Assembly: GCA_014656495.1 (NCBI GenBank) | Contig: BNCN01000002.1 | Span: 62,001 to 126,000, forward strand | DNA: 64,000 bases | Reading direction: 5' to 3' | From: Comamonas sp. KCTC 72670 | Lineage (GTDB): Bacteria > Myxococcota > Myxococcia > Myxococcales > Myxococcaceae | In this document: positions 24,141 through 32,597 of the stretch, piece after piece | Numbering within the stretch: position 1 is the stretch's first letter | Layout: each line of letters opens with the position of its first letter | The notes under the pieces: model-generated | Told to the model about the DNA's origin: nothing | Databases searched by the model: none | The model's input: the letters and a program-made list of their open reading frames with translations, nothing else | Position numbers and translations under genes: made by a program

Positions 24141-25670
24141 ATGCGCATCCAACCGAGGGCTTCCGCCTCCGTCGTCTTCTCCCTGCTCTCGCTCGTGGTC
24201 CTGGGGGCATGCGGAGAAGACGGCACGCTTCCGCTCGACACACCGGAGCTGACGCCCTTCCAGCCGGCCCAGGTCCAGTCCGGCACGGTCCTGGCCCCGG
24301 TCTCCGGCTTCGCGGACCAGTCGGGAGGCGGCATCTTCGCCAACGCCTCGCGCGAGCTGGTCCGGCTGCGGCTGGATGGCTCGCGGGGCGCCATGGCTCC
24401 GCATCCGGGCAACACGGCGGAGGCCGGCGCCATCAACGGCGTGTTCCGCCTGGGGCCGCACAGCGCGCTGGTGGAGGCGCAGAACGGCCTCTTCCTGGCG
24501 GAGTCGGGCTGGCTCATCGAGCCGCCCTGGCGGGAGGCGCTGGGGGCGGGCGTCGTCACCACCGCGCAGTCCGCGGACGGCGCGGTGTGGCTGGCCCATG
24601 CGCGGGGCCTGTTCCGGCTCCAGGAGGGCACTCTCGCCGAGCTGAAGGTGGACGGCGCGTCGCTGACGGGCATCACCTCGCTGGCGGCGGCGCCCTCGCC
24701 GGAGAACGCGCCGGGCGTGTGGTACCTGCGCGAGAACACGCTGGGCGTCGCGGTGGCCCTCAGCACCACGAACTACCGGGTGCTCACCACGGCCGCGCCC
24801 CTCAAGGAAGGCGAGACGCTGAAGTCGCTGGCGGGCATTGGCCCCGCGGTGGGCACGGCCGGCGAGCTGTGGGCGCTCACCAGCAACGGCCTGTTGCGGC
24901 GGACGCGGGATGGCTGGCGCCGCGTGGAGCTGGCGCAGCGGCCCGACCAGTTGGTGGGCGCGGGCCGCTTCCTGTGGGCGCGGTCCGGCAGCGCGCTGCT
25001 CCTCCATGACGCGGACGCCAACACCTGGAGCGTGGCCGCGGACGCCACCTCGGGCGACTTCCAAATCCTGGCCATGGACGAGAGCGGCTGTCTCTGGGTT
25101 CAGCGGGGCGGCCAGTCGCTGGCGCTCAGCCGCGCGCTGGTGCCCCGCCTGCAGGGGCTCCACCAGGGCATGCGCATCGTGGAGGACGGGCTGGTGGTGC
25201 GCGCGGTGATGCCGCCGGGCCCGCCGCCCGCGAGCGTCGCCTTCGCGCTGGGCAACACGGAGATTCCCACCGAGGCGCCCGACTACAGCCTGGGCGGGCT
25301 GGAGGCGGACGGCACGCACCGCGCCTATTCGTTCGCGACGCTGGAGGCGGGCCGTTACGTGCTGTCGGTGGTGGCGCGCTACGAGGACGGCTCCGAGGCG
25401 CGGCGGTCGGTGCCCTTCGACTTCGCCCCGCTGCAGTCGGGGCCGCTGAGCTGGGACAAGGACATCCGCCCCATCCATGAGTCGCGGTGCCGCAACTGCC
25501 ACAACACGGCCAGCGCGGCCCGTTCGCTCGACAGCTATGAGCTGTGGCGAGCGAACGCCCCCATCATCACCGCCGCCGTGCGGGACCAGCGGATGCCCGC
25601 CGACGGGCCCATGGACCCCGAGCTCATCAATCGCATCCAGCGCTGGGCCAGCTCTGGCGCCAGGCCCTGA
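24141..25670 (+). CDS. Lipoprotein: propeller-like domain fused to a C-terminal monohaem cytochrome
   Basis: 509 residues. Lipobox VVLGAC with Cys24. Residues ~40-340 are built from short repeated beta units (for example GAVWLAHARGLFRL and GELWALTSNGLLRR), suggesting a beta-propeller. An Ig-like module follows (~350-435). The C-terminus holds a small cytochrome domain with CRNCH (Cys450, Cys453, His454) and a possible distal methionine in QRMPADGPM. Its IRPIHESRCRNCH context resembles planctomycete-type cytochrome domains. Likely anchored at the outer membrane and passing electrons to or from the haem protein of the first gene; this is inference. It starts 13 bp after the DUF1501 stop. Confidence 0.75.
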   Translation: MRIQPRASASVVFSLLSLVVLGACGEDGTLPLDTPELTPFQPAQVQSGTVLAPVSGFADQSGGGIFANASRELVRLRLDGSRGAMAPHPGNTAEAGAINGVFRLGPHSALVEAQNGLFLAESGWLIEPPWREALGAGVVTTAQSADGAVWLAHARGLFRLQEGTLAELKVDGASLTGITSLAAAPSPENAPGVWYLRENTLGVAVALSTTNYRVLTTAAPLKEGETLKSLAGIGPAVGTAGELWALTSNGLLRRTRDGWRRVELAQRPDQLVGAGRFLWARSGSALLLHDADANTWSVAADATSGDFQILAMDESGCLWVQRGGQSLALSRALVPRLQGLHQGMRIVEDGLVVRAVMPPGPPPASVAFALGNTEIPTEAPDYSLGGLEADGTHRAYSFATLEAGRYVLSVVARYEDGSEARRSVPFDFAPLQSGPLSWDKDIRPIHESRCRNCHNTASAARSLDSYELWRANAPIITAAVRDQRMPADGPMDPELINRIQRWASSGARP

Positions 25671-25703
25671 AGCAACGCGCCGTCTCCCCCCGAGGTACCT
25701 GAC

Positions 25704-28700
25704 ATGACCCGACTGTCCCGCGCGGCCCCCCTCGTCGCGCTTCTCGCCGCGGCCTGCTCGGACGACCCCGCGCCCGCGCGCGTGGATGATCCGCACCAGG
25801 CGGACCAGTGCACGGGCCTGGCGGCCCTGACGCTCACCGCGCAGCCTCCGCGCGTGCGCGTCTCGGGGCTGGTGAACATGGTGGCGACGGGAGGCAGCGG
25901 CCACTACCGCTTCCTGCTGGAGCCGGGGGGCTCGTCCGGCGAGTTGGTGGCGAACCGGCTGGTGGCGGGCCGCACGCCCGGCACCGACACCGTGGTGGTG
26001 GAGGACGCGCGCTGCCCGGGCGTGAGCGCCACCACGCAGGTCAGCGTGACGGCGAACTTCAACGTGGCCCCCGTGCGCGCCGAGCTGCGGCCGGGCACGT
26101 CCTTCCAGGTCGCGGCCGATGGCCTGCTGGGCTCCGCCACCTACGTGCTGTCGGGCAACGGCTCCGGCGCCACCGTCACGCCGGGCGGCGTCTACACGGC
26201 GGGCACCGCCGAGGGTCTGGACGTCATCACCGTGCGCGACAGCCAGTCCGGTGACGAGGCGGTGCTCCAGTACCAGGTGCACAACAACGCCCGGCTGACG
26301 GGCGCGCCCGCGTTCCTCGCGGTGCCCTCCGGCTCGTCGGTGCCGCTGGCCACGCGCGGTGGCAGTGACCGGGTCAACTGGACGAAGGAGTCCGGCCCCG
26401 GGACGCTGTCGGGAGGGCGGCTGACGCTCGAGCCCGGCGCCACGGGCGCGGTGGTGTTGAACGCGGCGGACCCCTTCACCGGGGACACGGCCCGCGTGTC
26501 GGTGCGCGTGCTGGATGAACTGACGCGTCCGAGCCTGCCGCACGGCCGGCTGTCGGATGTGGCCACGCTGGTGACGGCGGACTTCGACGGCGACGGGTAC
26601 CTGGACCTGGCGGTGGGGCAGCGCGAGAGCGACCTGGAGCAGCCCACCGGCGGCGCGGTCTTCATCTTCAAGGGCAGCAGCGTGGGCCTGCCGGCGCAGC
26701 CCACCTGGGTGCTGACGGGCTCCACGGAGACGGCCCAGTTCGGTGACACGCTGGCCGCCGGTGACCTGGATGGCGACGGGCGCGCCGAGCTGCTGGTGTC
26801 CTCGCCGGGCGCGGACGTGGCCGTCACCAACGCCGGCGCGGTGTACCTCTACACCTTCCGCAGCGGTGCTCCCGCGCCCCTGCGCCAGCAGCTCACGGGC
26901 CTGCTCCGCAACGCGGCGTTCGGCTCGGGCATGGTCATCGCGGACTTCGAGGGCGATGGCGATTTGGACGTCGTCGTCGGCTCGCCCCTGGGCGACCTGG
27001 CGCCCACCAACGCCATCCGCAACCGCGGCACCATCGACATCTACGCGTCCAGCCGGGGCTCGCCGGTGCCGGACGTCCCCACGGTGCGCCTGGGCGGGTG
27101 GGACCTGACGGAGGACGGCGCCCTGGTGTCGCGCAGCAACTCGGAGCTGGGGCGGACCCTGGTGACGGGGGACCTCAACGGCGACGGCCTGGTGGACCTG
27201 GCGGCGCTCAGCCGCGTCTCCCGCTACAACGCGTCCGGGGCCGTGTCGGGCTCGCAGGTGGCCATCTCCGTCTTCCTGGCGCGCCCCACCGGCGCGCGCT
27301 TCCGGGCCTCGCCGGACGTGTACGTGCTGCCGGCGAACCTGGCGGACAGCAACGAGGGCACCTGGCGGCTGGACGTCATCCCGGGGGACGCCTCGCGGCC
27401 GCCGCTGCTGCTGGCCATCGCGGACCGGGCGGACTCGCCGGACCTGCGGACCAGCGGCGGTCTGCAGTCGGGCACTGACTCCGGCGGGGCGCTGCTGTTC
27501 GACCTGACGGGCTACTCCGCCACGGCGGAGCCCGCCAACCGGCCGCCGCAGGTGACGCGCGAGCAGGCCTACGCGCGCATCTACGGCGAGGCCGGCGGCA
27601 TCCAGGCGGGGCGCAGTTGGGCCGTCATGGACGTGGATGGCGAGCCCGGCCCGGAGCTGCTGCTGGGCGCGCCGTATTCGTCCGCCCCGTCAGGGCAGGG
27701 CAACGCCACGCTGCGCTGGAGCGGGAAGGTCCTCGTCTATCCCCTGGCGTCGCTCGAGAAGGGCAGCGTCATCAACCGGCCGCTGACGACGCTCAACGGG
27801 ACGGCGGCGTCGGACACGCTGGGCGCGGGGCTCACGACCTGGGGCCCGGCGGGCAACCCGTCGCTGGTGGCCTTCGCGGGCCGGTCCTCGTCGGAGCAGG
27901 GCGCCTTCACCGGCAGCGTGGAGGTCTTCCATCGCGAGGGCACGTCGCTGGCGGAGTGGACGCGCAGCAGCATCAAGGTGCCAGCGAAGCCGAGCGTGGA
28001 GCGCTTCGGCGAAGCGGTGGCCATCACCCTGGGCCCGCAGGGCCGCCCGCTGGTGCTGACGGGCGCTCCGGGCTGGTCCGGCCCTGGCACCAGCAATGAT
28101 GGCAACGCGCTGGCCATTGGCCGCGCCTACGTGCACGACGCGCGCACGCCAGGCACGGCGACGGTGGTGGAGGAGGGGCTGCCTTCGCCGCATCGCGCGG
28201 GCCGCAACGTGGGCGTGGACGTGGACTTCACCGACTTCAACGGCGATGGCCGACCGGACATGGTGGTGGGCGCGTCCAACTTCTACGTGCCGGGCACGGG
28301 CACGACGGCGTCGAACAACGAGCTCAACAACACCTACGCCTCGGTGCGGGCCGCGTGCGTCACCTCCGGTAACCAGTCCACGGGCGGCGCGCTCGTGTCG
28401 CTGGGGCAGGCGGACGGGACGTTCACCCCGGCGTACCGCCTCTTCGCGCCCTTCCAGATTGAGGGCTGCACGCCGGAGACGGACGCGACGTGCCGCCGCT
28501 CCGCCATGGGGCGCGGCGTGGTGGGCGGCTTCGACCTCAACGGCGATGGCCGCCAGGACGTGGGCCTGCTGCGCAGCAACGGCATGGACGTCTTCCTGGG
28601 CCGCGCGCCGGATGACGCGTCGCTGGAGAAGCTGACCATGGCGTGCGACCCCGTCTTCACCTGGCCGTCCATGGGCATCCAGACGTCCTCGCCGGTGTCG

Positions 28701-29441
28701 CTGGGCGACATCAACGGCGACGGCTGTGACGACGTCGCCTGGCGCTATGCGGCGGGCGCGCGCGCGGGTGTGGCCATCCTGCTGGGCTTCGACGAGGGCG
28801 GCGCGCGCTGCGGCGGACGCCGCACGGCCACGGTGTGGCGCATCGCGGGTGACAGCGAGGTACAGCTCACCAACATCGGCCTGGGCCTCAGCATGGTGCG
28901 GGCCGGCCGGTTCCTGGGCGACACGCGCGACTTCATCGCCATCAGCGCCACCAGCGTCCCCTTCAACGGAGTGACGCAGCCGGTGGTGCTGCTCTTCGAC
29001 ACGGCGACGCTGCGCAACCGGATGCAGGCCTTGCAGACCGCCGGGCAGCCGCTGGTGGTGGGCGCGCTGGGGGACGGCCTGGACCCGGTGGTCCTGGTCC
29101 ACCGGCACCGCGCGGTGAACTTCGGCACCCAGCTGGCGGGTGGCTTCGACCTGACGGGCGACAACATCCCGGACCTGCTGGTGTCGGCGCCGGGCGCGTC
29201 CGAGGCCTCCGACGGCGGCGGCGCCGTGTTCCTCTATGCCGGCGGCGCGGGCCAGACGGGCGCGCTGTCTCCGTTCCTCATGGTGGTGGGGGATGGCGCG
29301 GAGCGCTCGGCGCTGGGGCATGACCTGGCGGTGATGCGGGGCGGTGGCGGCTCGCCGCCCATGCTCGTCGTGGGGGCGCCGCGCAGCTACCGGACGGGGA
29401 CGCAGAACGGCACGGCCTTCGTGTTGCCGCTCGGCTTCTGA
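25704..29441 (+). CDS. Large FG-GAP (integrin-alpha-like) repeat lipoprotein
   Basis: 1245 residues. Lipobox LLAAAC with Cys18. The first ~270 residues form Ig-like domains. Residues ~290-1160 carry at least eight FG-GAP/calcium-loop repeats, such as DFDGDGYLDLAVGQ (from 293), DLDGDGRAELLVSS, DFNGDGRPDMVVGAS, DINGDGCDDVAW and DLTGDNIPDLLVSAPG (from ~1149). These fold as calcium-binding beta-propellers. Probably a cell-surface adhesin, scaffold or substrate-binding component. Last gene of the five-gene operon, 33 bp after the previous stop with GAGG before the ATG. No enzymatic motif is visible. Confidence 0.85.
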   Translation: MTRLSRAAPLVALLAAACSDDPAPARVDDPHQADQCTGLAALTLTAQPPRVRVSGLVNMVATGGSGHYRFLLEPGGSSGELVANRLVAGRTPGTDTVVVEDARCPGVSATTQVSVTANFNVAPVRAELRPGTSFQVAADGLLGSATYVLSGNGSGATVTPGGVYTAGTAEGLDVITVRDSQSGDEAVLQYQVHNNARLTGAPAFLAVPSGSSVPLATRGGSDRVNWTKESGPGTLSGGRLTLEPGATGAVVLNAADPFTGDTARVSVRVLDELTRPSLPHGRLSDVATLVTADFDGDGYLDLAVGQRESDLEQPTGGAVFIFKGSSVGLPAQPTWVLTGSTETAQFGDTLAAGDLDGDGRAELLVSSPGADVAVTNAGAVYLYTFRSGAPAPLRQQLTGLLRNAAFGSGMVIADFEGDGDLDVVVGSPLGDLAPTNAIRNRGTIDIYASSRGSPVPDVPTVRLGGWDLTEDGALVSRSNSELGRTLVTGDLNGDGLVDLAALSRVSRYNASGAVSGSQVAISVFLARPTGARFRASPDVYVLPANLADSNEGTWRLDVIPGDASRPPLLLAIADRADSPDLRTSGGLQSGTDSGGALLFDLTGYSATAEPANRPPQVTREQAYARIYGEAGGIQAGRSWAVMDVDGEPGPELLLGAPYSSAPSGQGNATLRWSGKVLVYPLASLEKGSVINRPLTTLNGTAASDTLGAGLTTWGPAGNPSLVAFAGRSSSEQGAFTGSVEVFHREGTSLAEWTRSSIKVPAKPSVERFGEAVAITLGPQGRPLVLTGAPGWSGPGTSNDGNALAIGRAYVHDARTPGTATVVEEGLPSPHRAGRNVGVDVDFTDFNGDGRPDMVVGASNFYVPGTGTTASNNELNNTYASVRAACVTSGNQSTGGALVSLGQADGTFTPAYRLFAPFQIEGCTPETDATCRRSAMGRGVVGGFDLNGDGRQDVGLLRSNGMDVFLGRAPDDASLEKLTMACDPVFTWPSMGIQTSSPVSLGDINGDGCDDVAWRYAAGARAGVAILLGFDEGGARCGGRRTATVWRIAGDSEVQLTNIGLGLSMVRAGRFLGDTRDFIAISATSVPFNGVTQPVVLLFDTATLRNRMQALQTAGQPLVVGALGDGLDPVVLVHRHRAVNFGTQLAGGFDLTGDNIPDLLVSAPGASEASDGGGAVFLYAGGAGQTGALSPFLMVVGDGAERSALGHDLAVMRGGGGSPPMLVVGAPRSYRTGTQNGTAFVLPLGF

Positions 29442-29462
29442 CGAAGTCACACCGGGAGGCTG

Positions 29463-29492
29463 TTGGGTCCCCGCTGGGGCTGGGGCTAATCT
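29463..29492 (+). promoter_or_regulatory. Possible promoter of the STAS-like gene
   Basis: TTGGGT (29463-29468), 18 bp, TAATCT (29487-29492): a loose sigma-70-like match, 27 bp before the ATG at 29519. A 6-bp hairpin (CTGGGG 29480-29485 / CCCCAG 29495-29500) overlaps it and may instead terminate the FG-GAP operon. Confidence 0.25.
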
Positions 29493-29518
29493 GTCCCCAG
29501 ACTCAGCGTGGGAGTCCC

Positions 29519-29929
29519 ATGGGCCTGAATCAGGAGTGGCGTCACGGCGAGCAGCACGCGTGGTTCGAGCCGCCGGACATCCTCTGGGCGCGCTTCCGGG
29601 GCGCCCTGTCCCTGGAGACCTCCATCTGGTCGTGCAGCGTCTATGAGGCGCTGGCCCGGACGCAGCGCTTCTACCTGGCCGCGGACATCGCTGGCTCGCA
29701 CCTCAGCCCGGAGTCGCGCCGTTACCTGGTGGACCACGCCAAGGCGGGCTGGTTCCGCGGCGTCGTCTACATCGGCGCGGGGATGGAGCAGAAGGCCACC
29801 ACCAAGAGCCTCATGGTGGGGGCCATGTTGAGCGGTGGCATGCGGCTGGACATGGTGTACGTGGACACCGCCGAAGAGGCGCGTGCCTGGATTGCGCGGC
29901 ACCGCGAGGCGGCGGCGCTCACCGGCTGA
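29519..29929 (+). CDS. STAS-like small cytoplasmic protein
   Basis: 136 residues, no signal peptide or membrane segment. The alternation of short beta strands and helices (DILWARFRGALSLE, FYLAADIAGSHLS, GWFRGVVYIGAG, LDMVYVDTAEEARAWI) and the C-terminal helix fit the STAS/SpoIIAA-like fold common in myxobacterial regulatory proteins. The usual phosphorylatable serine cannot be placed with confidence. ATG 29519 follows GTGGGAG. It stands alone: no anti-sigma or kinase gene is adjacent. The assignment rests on fold pattern only. Confidence 0.6.
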   Translation: MGLNQEWRHGEQHAWFEPPDILWARFRGALSLETSIWSCSVYEALARTQRFYLAADIAGSHLSPESRRYLVDHAKAGWFRGVVYIGAGMEQKATTKSLMVGAMLSGGMRLDMVYVDTAEEARAWIARHREAAALTG

Positions 29930-30035
29930 GCGCCAGCGCCGTCACCCACGTCCGCAGGCCGCCCCGGCGAGGTGACAGCCCTGCTGCGAGGCGCCTGGCC
30001 CATGCGCATCATGTGGAGCCAGGAGGCGGCATCGC

Positions 30036-30347
30036 ATGGGGGCCGAAGCCCTGGGTTGGTTCAGTTCGTTCGTGCTGCTGTTGACCATTGGCAAACAGGT
30101 CCACACGCAGTGGCGGTCAGGCTCGAGCGAGGGCGTCTCGAAGTGGCTCTTCTTCGGGCAGATGACCGCGTCCGTCGGCTTCACCGTCTACAGTTGGCTG
30201 GTCGGCAACTGGGTCTTCGTGGTGACGAACGGACTGATGCTGCTGAGCGCCATCCTGGGGGCCGTCATCGTCCAGAAGCACCGGCGGGCCGCGCGGAGGC
30301 GGCGGGCGCCGCGAGCACAGGCCTCTTCCACCGCCGCTCACGCCTGA
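30036..30347 (+). CDS. SemiSWEET-like small membrane protein
   Basis: 103 residues with three hydrophobic segments (about 5-20, 38-57, 62-80) and an Arg/Ala-rich basic tail. The SSEGVSKWLFFG region matches the start of the second helix in MtN3/saliva (SWEET) half-transporters, which work as dimers to move sugars. The classic Pro-Gln of the PQ loop is replaced (KQVHTQWRSG). ATG 30036 has a strong AGGAGG ten bases upstream. Substrate unknown; monocistronic or paired with the following ferritin-like gene 121 bp away. Confidence 0.65.
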   Translation: MGAEALGWFSSFVLLLTIGKQVHTQWRSGSSEGVSKWLFFGQMTASVGFTVYSWLVGNWVFVVTNGLMLLSAILGAVIVQKHRRAARRRRAPRAQASSTAAHA

Positions 30348-30468
30348 GCCCCCAGGCCTTGGCCGTCCGGCTGCCCTGGAGGCGGGCGTGCGGTGGCGTC
30401 CGGCGGTGGGTTGGTTTGCGGGAACAGCCTTCTCACATTGCCCGAGCCCCTTAGCGCAGGAGTTCGAC

Positions 30469-30954
30469 ATGGCCGACAAATCCGAAGTGGCCCGGCTGCG
30501 CAGCCTGGCCCAGCTCGACGCGGATGCCGTGGGTGCGTACGACGCGGCCCTGGCGCGAATCCCCGAACCGCTGGTGCGTGAGCGGCTCAATGGATTCCGT
30601 ATCGACCACGTGCGCCACGTGCAGGACCTGAACGCGCTCATCCACGAACTGGGCGGGACGCCGCTGGAGCTGCGCCTGGACCTCAAGGGCACGGCGATGA
30701 AGGGCCTGACGGCCGTCTCCAGCATGATGGGCACCGAGGCGGCGCTGGTGGCCATGCTCGGCAACGAGGAGTTCTCCAACCGCGCCTACGACGTGGCCCT
30801 GCGCTTCGACTGGCGCCCCGACGTCCGCACCCTCATCGAGAAACACCGCGAGGACGAGCGGCGCCACGTGATGTGGATTCGCGAAGCGGTCCGGACGCGT
30901 CCCTGGGAGCGCGCCTCCGCGTCCGCCGCGGAGGGCTCCGAGGCGCCCGCCTGA
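30469..30954 (+). CDS. Ferritin-like (DUF2383/PA2169-type) helical protein
   Basis: 161 residues, mostly helical and soluble. Carboxylate/histidine patterns spaced as in a four-helix diiron bundle are visible: DADAVGAYDAAL in helix A, RIDHVRHVQDL in helix B, GNEEFSNRAY in helix C and KHREDERRHVMWI in helix D. This matches DUF2383/PA2169-like proteins, whose function is not settled (stress- or metal-related). The ATG at 30469 is chosen for its AGGAG and because the protein then starts at the first helix; the frame is open further upstream. Confidence 0.7.
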   Translation: MADKSEVARLRSLAQLDADAVGAYDAALARIPEPLVRERLNGFRIDHVRHVQDLNALIHELGGTPLELRLDLKGTAMKGLTAVSSMMGTEAALVAMLGNEEFSNRAYDVALRFDWRPDVRTLIEKHREDERRHVMWIREAVRTRPWERASASAAEGSEAPA

Positions 30955-31039
30955 GGCCAGGGCCGTCCTCCGGGGCCGATATGTCCGCGTCACAACCTCG
31001 TTTACGCTCCCGCTGGGGTTTTGCGAGGAGACGGGACGT

Positions 31040-32530
31040 ATGCGCTCGGTGGTCTACGCGGCGGTGATGTTGGCGGGCCTGATGACGGGCTGTGCCACCA
31101 CTCAGGGAAGCACCTTCAATGACCTCTTCATCCCGGATGGAGAGGCCATCTACGAGCGGCCCCTGGAGGAGTTGTGGCCGGAGGTGCGGACGTTCTTCAC
31201 GGAGAACAACCTGCCCTTCCGGGAAGACCGGGGGAGCCTGGTGCTGGAGACGGAGTGGCGGCAGGAGTTCGGCGGCTCCAGGGTGGCGGGCTTCTTCCAC
31301 CGCTACATGGTGCTGGGCAAGCGCGAGTCGCCCACCCAGAGCAAGCTGTGGATCATCCGCATCACCAAGAGCGTCAACAACGCGCTGAGGGCTCCGGGCA
31401 GTGAGCTCGACTGGGGCGTGTCCCGGGTGTCCCAGGGTGGGGGTGGGGATGATGTGGGCGTCGCGGGACTCTCTGTCGAGGACTTCGGGGCCTACCAGGG
31501 TGCTCCGGTGGGGGAGAACTCCTTCATCGCGGGTTCGGGCCAGGGCTCGCGAGACCTCGTCATGGAGTGGCGCGTGTTCCGCTTCGTCTCGCCCAAGCTG
31601 ATGAAGGAGGAGAACGCTCCCCAGCCGGTGAAGGTGGCCATGGCGCTCAACGCGAAGGCGCCCGCGGGGGTGATGGACTTCGAATGCGGCTTGCCGATTC
31701 TGGGCCTGGGCAAGCAGGTGAAGCCGGGCGCTGTGTTGCTGCTCGGGGAGATGCACGGCACGCAGGAGGTGCCGCGTTTCATGGCCCAGGCCGCCTGCCA
31801 GACGGCGGTGGCGGGCACCCCGGTGACGGTGGGGCTGGAGCTGCCGCTGGAGAACCAGACGCGCATCGACGCCTTCCTGGACAGCGCGGGCGAGGAGCAT
31901 GACTGGCTGAAGCTGATGGAGGCGCCGTTCTGGCGCAGCCCGTACCCGGACGGGCGCAGCAGCGAGGCGGTGGCGAACATGCTGGAGCAACTGCGTGAGC
32001 TGCGCTTCCGCGGCCTGGACGTGGACATCTTCGTCTTCGACCACCCGAAGGCCCAGGGGCAGGCGCGCGAGGACGCGATGCACGCCACCGTGCGGCACCA
32101 GGTGGAGTCGAGCCCCAAGCGCTTCCACGTCATCCTGTCCGGCAACATCCACTCGCGCACGAAGAAGGGCCTGCCGTGGAACAAGGACTTCAAGCCCATG
32201 GGGCTGCTGTTGAAGGATTCGCTCGGCAGCGTGGTGTCACTGGACATGGCGTACAACAGCGGCTCGGCGTGGATTTGCGCGGTGGACAGCCAGGGCGTGA
32301 AGGACTCGCTGGACTGCGGCGTGCGTGAGGCCAAGGGCCGCGACAACGGTGACCGCTTCTTCCTGCACACCTGGGGAGGCACGAATGGCGACGGCTACCA
32401 TGGCGTCTTCTATGTGGGCCCGGTGACCGCGTCGGTCCCGGCCGTGCAGAAGGGGCTGGGCCGTCCGGGCGCCAACGACAACTCGGCCGCTCCGGTGGAA
32501 GCGCAGCCCGCCGAGGTCGCGACGCCCTGA
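31040..32530 (+). CDS. Lipoprotein with BamC-like and ChaN/EreA-like domains, copy 1
   Basis: 496 residues. Lipobox GLMTGC with Cys18. Residues ~30-125 (EELWPEVRTFFTENNLPF, then GSLVLETEWRQEF) resemble the repeated domain of BamC/NlpB lipoproteins. A Gly/Asp-rich linker of 28 residues follows ELDWG. The C-terminal ~270 residues begin with LLLGEMHGTQEVPRF, the signature of the ChaN/erythromycin-esterase/TraB-like superfamily, with a later conserved histidine in LSGNIHSRTKKG. ChaN binds haem and EreA hydrolyses esters; which applies here cannot be told. GAGGAG precedes the ATG and may be paired in a hairpin. A close paralogue lies 1.5 kb downstream, beyond hutF. Confidence 0.7.
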   Translation: MRSVVYAAVMLAGLMTGCATTQGSTFNDLFIPDGEAIYERPLEELWPEVRTFFTENNLPFREDRGSLVLETEWRQEFGGSRVAGFFHRYMVLGKRESPTQSKLWIIRITKSVNNALRAPGSELDWGVSRVSQGGGGDDVGVAGLSVEDFGAYQGAPVGENSFIAGSGQGSRDLVMEWRVFRFVSPKLMKEENAPQPVKVAMALNAKAPAGVMDFECGLPILGLGKQVKPGAVLLLGEMHGTQEVPRFMAQAACQTAVAGTPVTVGLELPLENQTRIDAFLDSAGEEHDWLKLMEAPFWRSPYPDGRSSEAVANMLEQLRELRFRGLDVDIFVFDHPKAQGQAREDAMHATVRHQVESSPKRFHVILSGNIHSRTKKGLPWNKDFKPMGLLLKDSLGSVVSLDMAYNSGSAWICAVDSQGVKDSLDCGVREAKGRDNGDRFFLHTWGGTNGDGYHGVFYVGPVTASVPAVQKGLGRPGANDNSAAPVEAQPAEVATP

Positions 32531-32597
32531 CGTCTGGCATTCCACGGGGGGCGCGGCGGCTGCTGCGCGCCCCGTGGCGCTGGCGTAAGTTGCCTGG

